A stretch of DNA of 33,017 nt from Clostridiales bacterium (GCA_031282635.1 JAITDJ010000235.1:1-33017); one strand, 5' to 3'; numbered from the stretch's first letter, positions 9,222 through 18,005 are shown. The notes: generated from the sequence alone by a model not told the origin. Translations and numbers: made by a program.

Positions 9222-9908
9222 ATGGGCGGCACAGGATATCTGTCTTCATCGGATACTCGGACGGCGGTTAAACCCACATCCGATGGATCCGACAGGGATA
9301 AGTGTGTGTATATAATGGCAAAACGTTTGTTTGACATTATTTTTTCCCTGATCTCATTGAGTTTTTTATTGCCCTTTCTTGCGACTATCGCAATTGCTAT
9401 TATAATTGATGATTTTGGCGATCCTTTTTTTATTCAGAGTCGGGTTGGCAAAAACGGCGTAATATTTAACATGATAAAATTTCGAAGTATGTACAAAAAC
9501 GCAGAAATATTACGGCTATCCTTGGAACCCCAAAATCTGATCAAAGACGGGCCGATTTTCAAGATAAAGAATGACCCCAGGGTGACGCGTGTCGGCCGTA
9601 TTCTGCGTAAGACGTCCCTGGACGAACTGCCTCAGTTTATAAATATCCTGGCCGGTTCTATGTCCGTAGTCGGACCAAGACCGCTGATCCCGGATGAGCA
9701 GGCCAAATGTACCGCCGTCGAGGCGAACCGTCTGAACATCACCCCCGGCCTGACAGGCTTGTGGCAAGTGAGCGGCAGGAATGACACTACTTTTAGGGAA
9801 ATGATGGAATTTGACTTACAGTACCTGCATGAGCGATGTTTTTTTCTAGATATAAAAATCATATGGAAGACTGTTGGCGCTGTATTACAGTCTAAGGGGG
9901 CGTACTGA
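9222..9908 (+). CDS. Initiating undecaprenyl-phosphate sugar-1-phosphate transferase (bacterial sugar transferase family)
   Basis: The membrane-inserted phosphoglycosyl transferase that should start each repeat unit on undecaprenyl phosphate. Visible motifs: KRLFDIIFSLISLSFLLPFL (membrane helix), KFRSMYKNAE, a DELPQ motif in KTSLDELPQFINIL, SVVGPRPLIPDE and the closing PGLTGLWQVSGRND. About 30 residues precede the membrane helix; an internal ATG at 9315 would give the more usual short form. The ATG at 9222 has AGGA about 11 bases upstream; a GTG at 9213 is the longer option. Its stop, TGA at 9906, is directly followed in the same frame by the next gene. Confidence 0.93.
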   Translation: MGGTGYLSSSDTRTAVKPTSDGSDRDKCVYIMAKRLFDIIFSLISLSFLLPFLATIAIAIIIDDFGDPFFIQSRVGKNGVIFNMIKFRSMYKNAEILRLSLEPQNLIKDGPIFKIKNDPRVTRVGRILRKTSLDELPQFINILAGSMSVVGPRPLIPDEQAKCTAVEANRLNITPGLTGLWQVSGRNDTTFREMMEFDLQYLHERCFFLDIKIIWKTVGAVLQSKGAY

Positions 9909-11126
9909 ATAATCTCCGTCACTGAAAAAGAAAATTGCTGCGGATGCGGCGCTTGCGCCAGTGTTTGCCCCTCTGCGTGTATTAAAATGGAAGCCGATGT
10001 TGAAGGGTTTCTGTATCCGAATGCAGATAAAAAATTGTGCGCCGGCTGCGGCTTATGTGAAAAAAGCTGCCCCTGCGTAAGCACGGAACCGGAAAAGCAC
10101 TTTCCGCAAAAGGCGTTTATCGCCCAGCACACAGACAATACAATTTTACATGAAAGCACATCCGGCGGGGCTTTTACTGCGATAGCGCAACGCATACTGG
10201 CCGAAGGCGGCGTGGTTTTCGGCGCGGTATACGACAGGTCATTACATGTATTGCATGCATACGCAGAAACCGAAGACGGGATTTCCGCTTTCCGAAACAG
10301 TAAATATGCTCAGTCGGATTTGAATAATGCATTTTCTATGGTTCGAAAGTTTATAGAATCCGACCGGAGGGTATGTTTCAGTGGAACACCCTGCCAAATA
10401 GAAGGGCTGTTAAAATTTTTAGGCGGCGCTTGTCCCGGTCTGGTTACTGTGGATGTGGTCTGTCACGCTGTCCCGTCGCCACTGGTCTTCGAGAAATATA
10501 TCTCGTACATGTCGGAGAAACATGGTGCGCTGATAAAAGACGTCAAATTCCGTGATAAGAATCCATACGGCTATAAATACTCACAAATGGCTCACTATGG
10601 AAAAAATAAAGAGCTGCTTTATTACAGCGGAGTAGAAACTGATATTATGCTTCGGGCATTTTTTTCAAACATATGTGACAGACCGATTTGTTATGCCTGC
10701 AAATTCAAGAAAAGATACCGCGTCAGCGATTTTACAATTTGGGACTGCCCTGATCCAGGCCTTTATGACAAGAGTTTTGATAACGATGCCGGCGTCAGTA
10801 AAGTATTGCTGCATACAACGAAGGCAAGGGAGCTTTTCAGCGAAACGATGAATTTACGGAAGAAAGAAATCTCCGTTGACGCCGTCTGCGACAGCGATAA
10901 GCTGATGACGCAATCGGTTCGCGAAAACGCGCTCCGGCGCCGATTTTTAAAAGATTTATCCGTCAGATCCGCAAGAGAAGTATTTGAGAAATATTTTCCT
11001 GACAGCGTAAAGGTTAAAATGGAACGCGGTATACGTAAAACATGCCTGATCCTCGGGGTGTATAAGCCGATGCTCAAGTCTTTTAAGCGTGTTGGAAAGA
11101 TTGTGAAAAGGATGACGGCAACCTAA
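9909..11126 (+). CDS. Coenzyme F420 hydrogenase/dehydrogenase beta-subunit-type protein with N-terminal two-cluster ferredoxin domain, apparent AUA start
   Basis: Read from ATA at 9909 the protein has 405 residues. It has two complete 4Fe-4S motifs, C10-x2-C13-x2-C16-x3-C20-P and C44-x2-C47-x2-C50-x3-C54-P, then an FrhB/FdhB-type domain (STSGGAFTAIAQRILAEGGV; FSGTPCQIEGLLKFLG; VDVVCHAVPSPLVF). The first ATG (9987) would remove the whole first cluster. No ATG, GTG, TTG or CTG occurs in frame before it back to the TGA at 9906. AAGGGGG lies eight bases before the ATA, which is well-placed for initiation. Such proteins are common in polysaccharide clusters beside pyruvyltransferases; their reaction there, presumably a flavin- or F420-linked reduction, is not established. 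Confidence 0.85.
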   Translation: MISVTEKENCCGCGACASVCPSACIKMEADVEGFLYPNADKKLCAGCGLCEKSCPCVSTEPEKHFPQKAFIAQHTDNTILHESTSGGAFTAIAQRILAEGGVVFGAVYDRSLHVLHAYAETEDGISAFRNSKYAQSDLNNAFSMVRKFIESDRRVCFSGTPCQIEGLLKFLGGACPGLVTVDVVCHAVPSPLVFEKYISYMSEKHGALIKDVKFRDKNPYGYKYSQMAHYGKNKELLYYSGVETDIMLRAFFSNICDRPICYACKFKKRYRVSDFTIWDCPDPGLYDKSFDNDAGVSKVLLHTTKARELFSETMNLRKKEISVDAVCDSDKLMTQSVRENALRRRFLKDLSVRSAREVFEKYFPDSVKVKMERGIRKTCLILGVYKPMLKSFKRVGKIVKRMTAT

Positions 11127-11145
11127 ATCTAAAGGTGAAAATTTG

Positions 11146-12060
11146 ATGAAGAACATAATAGGTACACTATACGCTCCGTTGGTATCATGCGTTATTCCGA
11201 CGTACAAAAGATATAATATGTTATTGAGAGCAATTGACTCCGCCTTAAACCAGACATATCAGAATATTGAGATACTTGTGGTTGACGATAATAACCCTGA
11301 TGATGAATACAGCAAAAAGGTTAAAGAATTGGTAACAGGAATCCAAGATGCCCGAGTACGGCTTATTCGGCAAAAAAAACACATAAACGGAGCAGTTGCC
11401 CGTAATGTCGGCATACGTGAAGCATTGGGAAAATATGTCGCATTTTTAGATGATGACGATGAGTGGCTGCCTGAAAAAATAAAAAAACAGTTATTCGTAT
11501 TACGGTCTATGCCTGACTGCAGCGGTTGTACATGCCTATACATATACTCGCTGCAAGGCAGGGTGATACGGAAATGCCCGCCTTATTCAACTGACCGTTT
11601 ACAATTCAAGTTACTTATCCGAAACGTCCATACATTTACATCCACCCTATTGTTGGATCGCGCCGCGCTGTTGGAATCAGGCGGTTTCGCAGAGGAACTT
11701 TTGCGATATCAAGACGCGCAAATGCTAATCTGCTTTTTACGGAAGAATAAAATCACGGCGCTGCGCGAGCATTATGTAATTATTCATAAAGATTCGGCAA
11801 TAAATCGTATCGGATTAAGACAGCAAATTGAAATACAAGCAGTCTTTTTGGCCGCAATGAAGGATATTATAGGAACTTACAGCAAATCGGATCAGAAAAG
11901 AATATACGCGGCTTACAATTTTGAGTTGGCAATAAAAGCGGTAAAGGAAAAGAATATAATGTCTGCTTTAAGATATATAAAAAAAATAGGTTTTTACTAC
12001 CCCGCGATTATTGATTTTATCGTTCGCATAAATGATAATCGAAAAGCCCATCGGCTTTAG
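11146..12060 (+). CDS. GT2-family glycosyltransferase
   Basis: A 304-residue GT-A fold enzyme. The N-terminus PLVSCVIPTYKRYNMLLRAI and the strand NIEILVVDDNNPDD are the GT2 nucleotide-binding start, and VAFLDDDDEWLPEKI carries the metal-binding DxD. The rest is specific to the acceptor and not diagnostic. An AGGTG lies in good position before ATG 11146; TTG at 11143 is an alternative that adds one residue. It is one of three glycosyltransferase units in the operon and should add one sugar to the repeat unit at the inner membrane face. Confidence 0.9.
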   Translation: MKNIIGTLYAPLVSCVIPTYKRYNMLLRAIDSALNQTYQNIEILVVDDNNPDDEYSKKVKELVTGIQDARVRLIRQKKHINGAVARNVGIREALGKYVAFLDDDDEWLPEKIKKQLFVLRSMPDCSGCTCLYIYSLQGRVIRKCPPYSTDRLQFKLLIRNVHTFTSTLLLDRAALLESGGFAEELLRYQDAQMLICFLRKNKITALREHYVIIHKDSAINRIGLRQQIEIQAVFLAAMKDIIGTYSKSDQKRIYAAYNFELAIKAVKEKNIMSALRYIKKIGFYYPAIIDFIVRINDNRKAHRL

Positions 12061-12093
12061 GGTATTTAAACTTCACTTGGATGAGGTAAAAAC

Positions 12094-14037
12094 ATGAAGC
12101 CATTAATAACTATCATAATTCCCATTTATAATGTTGAAAAATATCTGCGGAAATGCGTTGAAAGCGTATTGAACCAAACATACAGAAATCTTGAGGTAAT
12201 ATTGGCTGACGACGGAAGTAACGACGCCTGCGATTATATTTGTGACGAATATGCCCGGATTGATAAGAGGGTTACCGTTATACATAAACAAAACGGCGGG
12301 CTTTCCAGCGCCAGAAACGTCGGGCTTAACGTTGCCCAGGGTGAGTACATCGGCTTTGTGGACAGCGACGATTATATAGATGCGAACATGTATGAGAACT
12401 TGTATAGCGCATTATCCAAAACAGCTGCCGATATGGCGATCTGTAATTTCAAGCGGGTTGACGGCGACGGCGTAAGGGTATACGCAAAAAATGAAAAGCC
12501 GCCGCTTACAAATGCGATCTTGGTGGATTACTGTGAAATGATTCAATTGCTGTACAGATATCATGGCGTTGCAAACGCCTATAACAAGCTCTATAAAAAA
12601 AAATTGTTTGAGCGTATACGTTACCCGGACGGCAGACTCCATGAAGATGAATTTATTATACATCGCATATTACACCTGTGTGGAAGTATCGTAACTGTGC
12701 CTGATACCAGTTATTTTGCTTTATCTCGTAAAGGCAGCGTCATCTCGACCGGTTATTCCGATAAACGCTTTGAGGACAGATTGGCCGCATTTATGGACAG
12801 GGAGCAGTTTTTTAAGGATACCGGATATAGAAAATTGTGTAAATTTACGATGAGAAGTGTTTATGGTTTATTAATTGAAGCCATAGAGAGCGATTGGTAT
12901 CGCAATAACAAAAGAAATATAAAAAATGGACTTGCAGCCGGAACTGTCGTCAAACTGGCTCTGCACTTCGACTTAAGGGCGCTTAAACTGCTTTATGTTT
13001 TTAATAAGTATCCTATTGAAAAACTATTGACGTTTAAGTTCTATCTGTATTTTATGTTTAATTGTTTGAAAACGAAAAGTCCGCGGATTTTTCTCTTGGC
13101 GACCCCTACGCACGGTAACTTGGGCGATCACGCCATCACTTACGCGGAAAGAAAATTATTCAAAAAACTTGATTATCAAAAACGCTTAATTGAAGTTTCC
13201 CATGATGATTATCTGCGCAATGCTGCATGGCTGCAAACCAGAATAAAGCCGCTGGATATAATAACGATTGACGGCGGCGGGAATTTAGGCACTCTTTGGA
13301 AACATAACGACGATAAAATAACGGATATCATTACTCAATTCACGTGGAATAAAATTTTTATATTCCCGCAAACTTGCTTTTACCACCCGGGTGCGGGAAG
13401 CGCTGAACGACTTGAAAGAAATAAGCGGAAATACGCGGCATGCAAGGATTTGACCGTCTGTTTGCGAGACAAAATGTCATACGATTTCGCACGGGCTAAT
13501 TTCGATGGCGTAAAGCTTTTGTACGCGCCTGATATCGCCTTGTCGTTAAGCTGTTATATAAAAGGAAAACATTTAAATCGAAACGGCGTACTGCTGTGCC
13601 TGCGTTCAGACAGGGAAAAATCTTTGAGCGTATTGGCGCAAACGTCTATATCGGATTTTCTGATAAAAAATCAAATACCTTTTATAGAGGCGTCAACCGT
13701 GATAAAACGGCTGCTGCCTATATCATGCGCTAAACGAAAACGCGAGCTGTACCGTAAATGGCGCGAATTTAAGCGATCAAGGATTGTGGTTACGGACAGG
13801 CTTCACGGGCTGATTTTCGCAGCCATTACAGGAACACCTTGTATCGCGGTTGATAACGAAAGCGGCAAGATAAATGGCGCTTACCAGTGGATTAGCGGAC
13901 TGCGGTTTATACATTTTGCGGATCGTCCAGAATTGATAAACGCTGAGATAGCGGGTATGTACGGGGAAGCATTGGACTGCGGAAGGTTTGTATACCCTGA
14001 CACTGTAGAAAAGGAAATCAGAAATTGGCGCCTGTAA
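12094..14037 (+). CDS. Bifunctional GT2 glycosyltransferase - polysaccharide pyruvyl transferase fusion
   Basis: 647 residues with two recognisable parts. Residues 1-230 are a GT2 domain: LITIIIPIYNVEKYLRKCVE, ADDGS and the DxD in GFVDSDDYID (87-96). Residues about 330-647 are a pyruvyltransferase domain of the EpsI/EpsO kind: THGNLGDHAITYAE (339-352), IDGGGNLGTLW (392-402), FPQTCFYHPG and VTDRLHGLIFAAITGTPCIA (566-585). The enzyme may add a sugar and then ketal pyruvate, coupling the two steps. The reading frame is continuous with no sign of a sequencing joint. AGGT precedes ATG 12094; the stop overlaps the flippase start. Confidence 0.9.
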   Translation: MKPLITIIIPIYNVEKYLRKCVESVLNQTYRNLEVILADDGSNDACDYICDEYARIDKRVTVIHKQNGGLSSARNVGLNVAQGEYIGFVDSDDYIDANMYENLYSALSKTAADMAICNFKRVDGDGVRVYAKNEKPPLTNAILVDYCEMIQLLYRYHGVANAYNKLYKKKLFERIRYPDGRLHEDEFIIHRILHLCGSIVTVPDTSYFALSRKGSVISTGYSDKRFEDRLAAFMDREQFFKDTGYRKLCKFTMRSVYGLLIEAIESDWYRNNKRNIKNGLAAGTVVKLALHFDLRALKLLYVFNKYPIEKLLTFKFYLYFMFNCLKTKSPRIFLLATPTHGNLGDHAITYAERKLFKKLDYQKRLIEVSHDDYLRNAAWLQTRIKPLDIITIDGGGNLGTLWKHNDDKITDIITQFTWNKIFIFPQTCFYHPGAGSAERLERNKRKYAACKDLTVCLRDKMSYDFARANFDGVKLLYAPDIALSLSCYIKGKHLNRNGVLLCLRSDREKSLSVLAQTSISDFLIKNQIPFIEASTVIKRLLPISCAKRKRELYRKWREFKRSRIVVTDRLHGLIFAAITGTPCIAVDNESGKINGAYQWISGLRFIHFADRPELINAEIAGMYGEALDCGRFVYPDTVEKEIRNWRL

Positions 14038-15572
14038 AAGCAATATCCGGCAGAGGAAAATTTATAATAAATTTATTTGCAAGCATCCTTGTATTTACCA
14101 CCAATGCCGCAGTCAATTTTCTCCTTACTCCTTATATTGTACACGCCATCGGTGTGGAAGCCAACGGTTTTGTGCAGTTGGCGGCGAACTTCACACAATA
14201 CATTTCACTGATCACAATCGCAGTTAGTTCCATGTCGGGCCGTTTCATTACAATAGCTATAGCAAAAGGCGATAAAGAAAAAGCTATAAGCTTCTATTCG
14301 TCAATATTTTGGGCTTATTTATTATTGTTCGGCGCTATGTTTATACCTTTTGCGGCTGCAACCGCAAAACTGGATTCGCTGATCCACATACCCGAGCGGC
14401 TTGTTTCTGAGGTTAAAGTTTTGTTTGGGTTCGGCTTCGTAAATTTTATAGCCGTGAACATAGTATCATTCTGGAATATTTCATTCTTTGTCTCAGATAA
14501 TCTGTATTTGCAGTATATAGGTAAAGCATCGACGGAACTGATTAAAGTCTTGCTGATAATATCACTGTTTTCAATGTTTACTCCAAGAATCTGGTATATG
14601 ACGGCCGCTCAGCTTATTGTGGTTCCTGTCAGTGTGTTATGGGGCATTTGGAATAAAAAAAGAGTATGCCCTGATTTAAAGGTAATAAACACACTTTTTT
14701 CGTTTGGAAGGCTGAAAGAAATTGTTGCGTCTGGTGTTTGGCGGAGTGTGCAGTCAGCGGGTGAGATGCTTCTCACAGGGCTCGATCTGCTTATATGCAA
14801 TCTATTTATAGGTTCGCCCGAAATGGGTATTCTAGCGCTGTCAAAGACCGTCCCCATGCTGGTGGCTAATTTAAACGCCCAAATTGTGTCGTCTTTCGCG
14901 CCGAAGCTGACAATCGATTACGCCAAAACACAAAAAGAATCCATTGCGCATGATTTACGGCGTTCATTTAAAATACTGGCGGTTGTCGGTACAATTCCGT
15001 TAGGCTGCCTAATTGTTTTTGGGAGTGAATTTTTTAGTTTATGGGTTCCGGGGCAGGATGCCGGAAAGCTGCAGATTTTATCTGTACTAACTTGTTTTCA
15101 GGTTGCTTTGTTGGCGGGAATCCAGCCTATCAGCAATATTTTCTCTACAGTCAATAAGGCAAAGCCGCAAGCTCTCAGTGTCCTTATAAGCGGTGTTATA
15201 AACGTCGTGATCGTGCTGGCCGCGCTGCGTTTCATAGAATACGGCGTCTATATTGTAGCGGGTACAAGCAGCATTATCGCGCTCGCACGCAATTTAATAT
15301 ATACCATACCCGCGTCTGCCGCTTATTTGGGTTTTCAGCGAAAACAGTTTTATATCGGCGTATTGTTTTCGGCTATCTGTATTTCCGTAGTCTTAATCGT
15401 CGGCGTAATCGTAAAGCTGATGCTAATACCGGACAATTGGGCGCGGTGGATTTTATCCTGCTGTATAACAGCAGGGCTGTCGCTGGCTGCAAACGCTCGC
15501 CTTATTTTGAGCGAACGCGAACGCGAAACGCTGCTTAGCCTGTTGAGCGGATTAATGAGAGGAAAGCTATGA
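14025..15572 (+). CDS. Wzx-type polysaccharide flippase (MATE/MOP superfamily)
   Basis: 515 residues with about 12-14 hydrophobic segments. The N-terminus NLFASILVFTTNAAVNFLLT, followed by YIVHAIGVEANGFVQLA, is the typical opening of Wzx/oligosaccharide flippases, which move lipid-linked repeat units across the membrane for polymerisation. The best start is TTG at 14025 with AAGGA upstream, overlapping the preceding gene by 13 bases. The stop overlaps the radical SAM start (ATGA at 15569). Confidence 0.88.
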   Translation: MAPVKAISGRGKFIINLFASILVFTTNAAVNFLLTPYIVHAIGVEANGFVQLAANFTQYISLITIAVSSMSGRFITIAIAKGDKEKAISFYSSIFWAYLLLFGAMFIPFAAATAKLDSLIHIPERLVSEVKVLFGFGFVNFIAVNIVSFWNISFFVSDNLYLQYIGKASTELIKVLLIISLFSMFTPRIWYMTAAQLIVVPVSVLWGIWNKKRVCPDLKVINTLFSFGRLKEIVASGVWRSVQSAGEMLLTGLDLLICNLFIGSPEMGILALSKTVPMLVANLNAQIVSSFAPKLTIDYAKTQKESIAHDLRRSFKILAVVGTIPLGCLIVFGSEFFSLWVPGQDAGKLQILSVLTCFQVALLAGIQPISNIFSTVNKAKPQALSVLISGVINVVIVLAALRFIEYGVYIVAGTSSIIALARNLIYTIPASAAYLGFQRKQFYIGVLFSAICISVVLIVGVIVKLMLIPDNWARWILSCCITAGLSLAANARLILSERERETLLSLLSGLMRGKL

Positions 15573-16645
15573 TAAAACGATTTATTGAATGCAAACTGCC
15601 ATATTATCATTGCAACTTAAAATGCGATTATTGCTATGTAATTCAGGAAAACAACAGAAATCGTGAGGAATCAGGGTTTATATACAGTGTTTCTGATATA
15701 AAAGCTGCAACTGCGAAAGAGCGATTTGAAGGCATGTGTTTTTTCTCCATATGCGCCGCCGGCGAAACGCTTGCACCGCCTGAAACCATACCTATCGCAA
15801 AAGCGTTATTGGAGAACGGGCATTTTGTAAATATAACGAACAACGGTACTATGATTGACCGGATAAAAGAACTATGTGAATTGCCAAAAGAACTTCGTAG
15901 GCGACTGCTGTTATCCTTCTCATTTCACTATTTGGAATTGGAAAAGTTTAGCTTGACCAATACATTTTTTGAGAATGTCGACGCAGTAAAAAGCGCCGCA
16001 ATTTCATTCTTTATACAGATGAACCTGTATGACGGTTATATCCCGTATATTGAAAACATCAAAAGGATATGTAAAGAAAGAGCCGGCGCCTACCCGCAAT
16101 GTCTGGTAACGCGCAGACGTACGCGCGAAGGTTATGCATTTCATTCAAATCTGCCGGCTGACGAATATATGGAATTCGGTCGACAGTTCTGTTCGCCGTT
16201 GTTTACATTTACAGCTGATAATTTCATGAAACGGCAAAAAGGATTTTGCTATGCGGGGGACTGGAGCTTTAGCCTGGATCTGGGTTCGGGTGTTATGAAA
16301 AGATGTTATCTCTTTGACAAGGGGCAGGACGTCTTCCGAAACCCATATGAATCAATTCGATTGCACGCGGTGGGCAGCCATTGTCCGTCTGCGTATTGTA
16401 TGAATGCGAGTCATTTTATTTCACAGGGCGTTATACCGGACGCGGGAGTCCCCTCATACGCGCGTTGCAGGGATCGGCCTGAAGCCGGGTGGTTTAACGA
16501 TACTGCACGTGAACTGCTGAATGGTAAGCTTTATAAATCGAATCATATGTATTCCCAAAGTAAAAAATTTTTTATAAACGCGATGGGTTACTTAGATATA
16601 AAGAATGAAATAAAACGAGCAGCCATATTATTGCCTCGCGTTTGA
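15569..16645 (+). CDS. Radical SAM protein with C-terminal cysteine-rich (SPASM-like) region
   Basis: 358 residues. The radical SAM cluster motif C-x3-C-x2-C is intact in YYHCNLKCDYCY (C15, C19, C22). A glycine motif typical of SAM binding may be CAAGETLAP, and ITNNGT fits the barrel core. The C-terminal third has further cysteines (C227, C246, C272, C277, C300) in a layout suggesting auxiliary Fe-S ligands, though not a textbook SPASM spacing. It starts on the flippase stop codon (ATGA), so it is translated with the polysaccharide operon and ends it. Substrate is unknown: sugar modification, or maturation of a peptide or protein tied to the polysaccharide, are both possible. Confidence 0.82.
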   Translation: MIKRFIECKLPYYHCNLKCDYCYVIQENNRNREESGFIYSVSDIKAATAKERFEGMCFFSICAAGETLAPPETIPIAKALLENGHFVNITNNGTMIDRIKELCELPKELRRRLLLSFSFHYLELEKFSLTNTFFENVDAVKSAAISFFIQMNLYDGYIPYIENIKRICKERAGAYPQCLVTRRRTREGYAFHSNLPADEYMEFGRQFCSPLFTFTADNFMKRQKGFCYAGDWSFSLDLGSGVMKRCYLFDKGQDVFRNPYESIRLHAVGSHCPSAYCMNASHFISQGVIPDAGVPSYARCRDRPEAGWFNDTARELLNGKLYKSNHMYSQSKKFFINAMGYLDIKNEIKRAAILLPRV

Positions 16646-16928
16646 TGTAATGACATAATGAACGCTTCAGGAAAAGAGTAACGCATGCGCTGACGCCAAA
16701 AAGGGGCTGCGCTGAAGCGCCCTTGTATACACAAAAGCAGTTTTTCGGCAGTTCAAAGAAAAATGCGAACACCTCGCGGGTGACTGCCACCTTCAAAGGG
16801 TTCGCATTAGTTCCTAATGGCAAAGTAACTATCTATTGATAAAATGCACCTCCGCCAAGCAAATCGTTAAAAATTGCACCGTTCTTGCACACCTCTTGAA
16901 TGGCAAAATAAAAGGGTTGAATCAATAG
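16646..16928. other. Junction between polysaccharide operon and decayed island
   Basis: No gene called. A minus-strand frame (16572-16823) is open here and runs into the antisense of the radical SAM 3' end, but no ribosome site or domain supports it. A weak GCGC-stem hairpin lies at about 16701-16725. No clear intrinsic terminator is seen after the radical SAM gene and no direct repeats marking an insertion were recognised. Confidence 0.4.
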
Positions 16929-17382
16929 TCAACAGTTCCATTTACATTTTGCCGGATTCGGCTCGTTCTCCACCGCCACCGATTGCAGAGCGGCTGTATA
17001 GTCGCGCAGACCTCCTCTGCAATAGCCTCGTATTCTGCTTCGCTCGCGTCAAGCCCCAAGCGGTCATAGCCAACAGCGGCGGCTTGCGCCACAGAATTGT
17101 CGTCCAATTCACGAGCGGCGGCATGGCACTCGTTAAGAATGATGTTTTTGACATGAGACAGTTTGACCTTGCCGTCAATCCATGCACGGGTGGCGGCTAT
17201 CGCGTGGACGGGACGCTCGTCATTCGGATGATACTTGGAAACAAGGGGAGAATCTTCGTCTCGGCATAATCCAGCGTCCAGTTGGCAACCGTCGATTTGC
17301 TCTGAGTCTCAATGAGTCTCATGAGTGCAACAGTCAAAGGCGCGTCCGCTTTTCCATAGGTTTTGCGTAGATTCTTTGCCAT
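16929..17382 (-). pseudogene. Frameshifted putative immunity protein (Imm-5-like family)
   Basis: Starts at ATG 17382 with GGAGG well placed and reads MAKNLRKTYGKADAPLTVAL, then SKSTVANWTLDYAETKILPL. The frame is lost near 17240 and continues in the next frame as KYHPNDERPVHAIAATRAWI with NIILNECHAAARELDDNSVA. About 25-30 residues normally present after AQAAA appear deleted near 17080. A second shift near 17010 is needed to recover the family-typical end ALQSVAVENEPNPAKCKWNC and its TGA at 16929. Intact relatives are single proteins of roughly 170-190 residues annotated as putative immunity proteins. Two frameshifts plus a deletion make a functional product unlikely. Confidence 0.75.
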
Positions 17383-17386
17383 ACTC

Positions 17387-17737
17387 TTAGCCTCCCAATT
17401 TCCGAATGGCTTCATCCTCGTCGGCTACAAAGTTCAGGTGCTTGCCGTTGTTGCACTCGTAGATGTAGTCGTGCAGCGGCTTGCTCGTGTATTCCGAAAA
17501 GTCTCCGATGATGGCGAGCCGGCAACGGTAGTTGACAAACTTCTGTACGACCTCTCCCGCCAAGCCTGTAGAAAGCCGGAAGAAGTGCTCACTGACGGCT
17601 TCCTTGTTGATGGCAAACTTTGTGACGTTCCGCTCATAGAAAAAAGAAACAATCAGGTCAAGCGCGGACTGCGCGTCGGTGATGAGGGGGGTGTCGCTGT
17701 GGATAACGGCGATGTCTTCGATAGTTGTTGTGGTCAT
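17387..17737 (-). CDS. DUF4180 domain-containing protein
   Basis: 116 residues from ATG 17737, with MTTTTIEDIAVIHSDTPLIT at the start and the conserved core NKEAVSEHFFRLSTGLAGEV, then FVNYRCRLAIIGDFS. Length and motifs match the small DUF4180 family, whose function is unknown. A longer frame to 17863 exists but overlaps the upstream cdd1-like gene. The start lies four bases after that gene's stop and the gene ends five bases before the immunity pseudogene, so the island was one transcription unit. The frame is intact despite broken neighbours. Confidence 0.75.
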   Translation of the reverse strand: MTTTTIEDIAVIHSDTPLITDAQSALDLIVSFFYERNVTKFAINKEAVSEHFFRLSTGLAGEVVQKFVNYRCRLAIIGDFSEYTSKPLHDYIYECNNGKHLNFVADEDEAIRKLGG

Positions 17738-17741
17738 AATC

Positions 17742-18005
17742 TCAATTCTTCCAATCCCACCAGTTAGTTTTGCCCTCCGGCAACTGCCTTTCGTAGTCGG
17801 CGTAATGAACCGCCAACCGATAGCAGTAGAGATCGTATCTGTCCACTTGTGTGCCTGTGGCAATACAGTCAGCAGTGTAGATGTCGTCGGGACGTTGTCC
17901 TTTCAGGTTCTCTATGGTCGGGAATTCCGCTCGTATCAGATGTTCTGTCATATTGGCTCCAATGCCGGAGATTCTTGTAATGTCTGGTTTCGAAGCCTTA
18001 CTCAT
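17742..18005 (-). CDS. Cdd1 (pathogenicity-locus) family helix-hairpin-helix protein
   Basis: 87 residues starting at ATG 18005, which overlaps the RhuM stop (GATGAGTAA). The helix-hairpin-helix ITRISGIGANMTEHLIRAEF suggests non-specific DNA binding. The rest, ENLKGQRPDDIYTADCIATG, DRYDLYCYRLAVHYADYE and the closing NWWDWKN, fits the Cdd1 family. The biochemical role of Cdd1 proteins is not known. An in-frame extension to 18116 exists, but that stretch is the displaced frame of the RhuM 3' end, so the short start is preferred. Confidence 0.78.
   Translation of the reverse strand: MSKASKPDITRISGIGANMTEHLIRAEFPTIENLKGQRPDDIYTADCIATGTQVDRYDLYCYRLAVHYADYERQLPEGKTNWWDWKN

Noticed and set aside
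9632-10195. 187-codon minus-strand frame opposite the sugar transferase and ferredoxin genes
   Set aside because: The plus strand has conserved motifs throughout; the minus frame has none.
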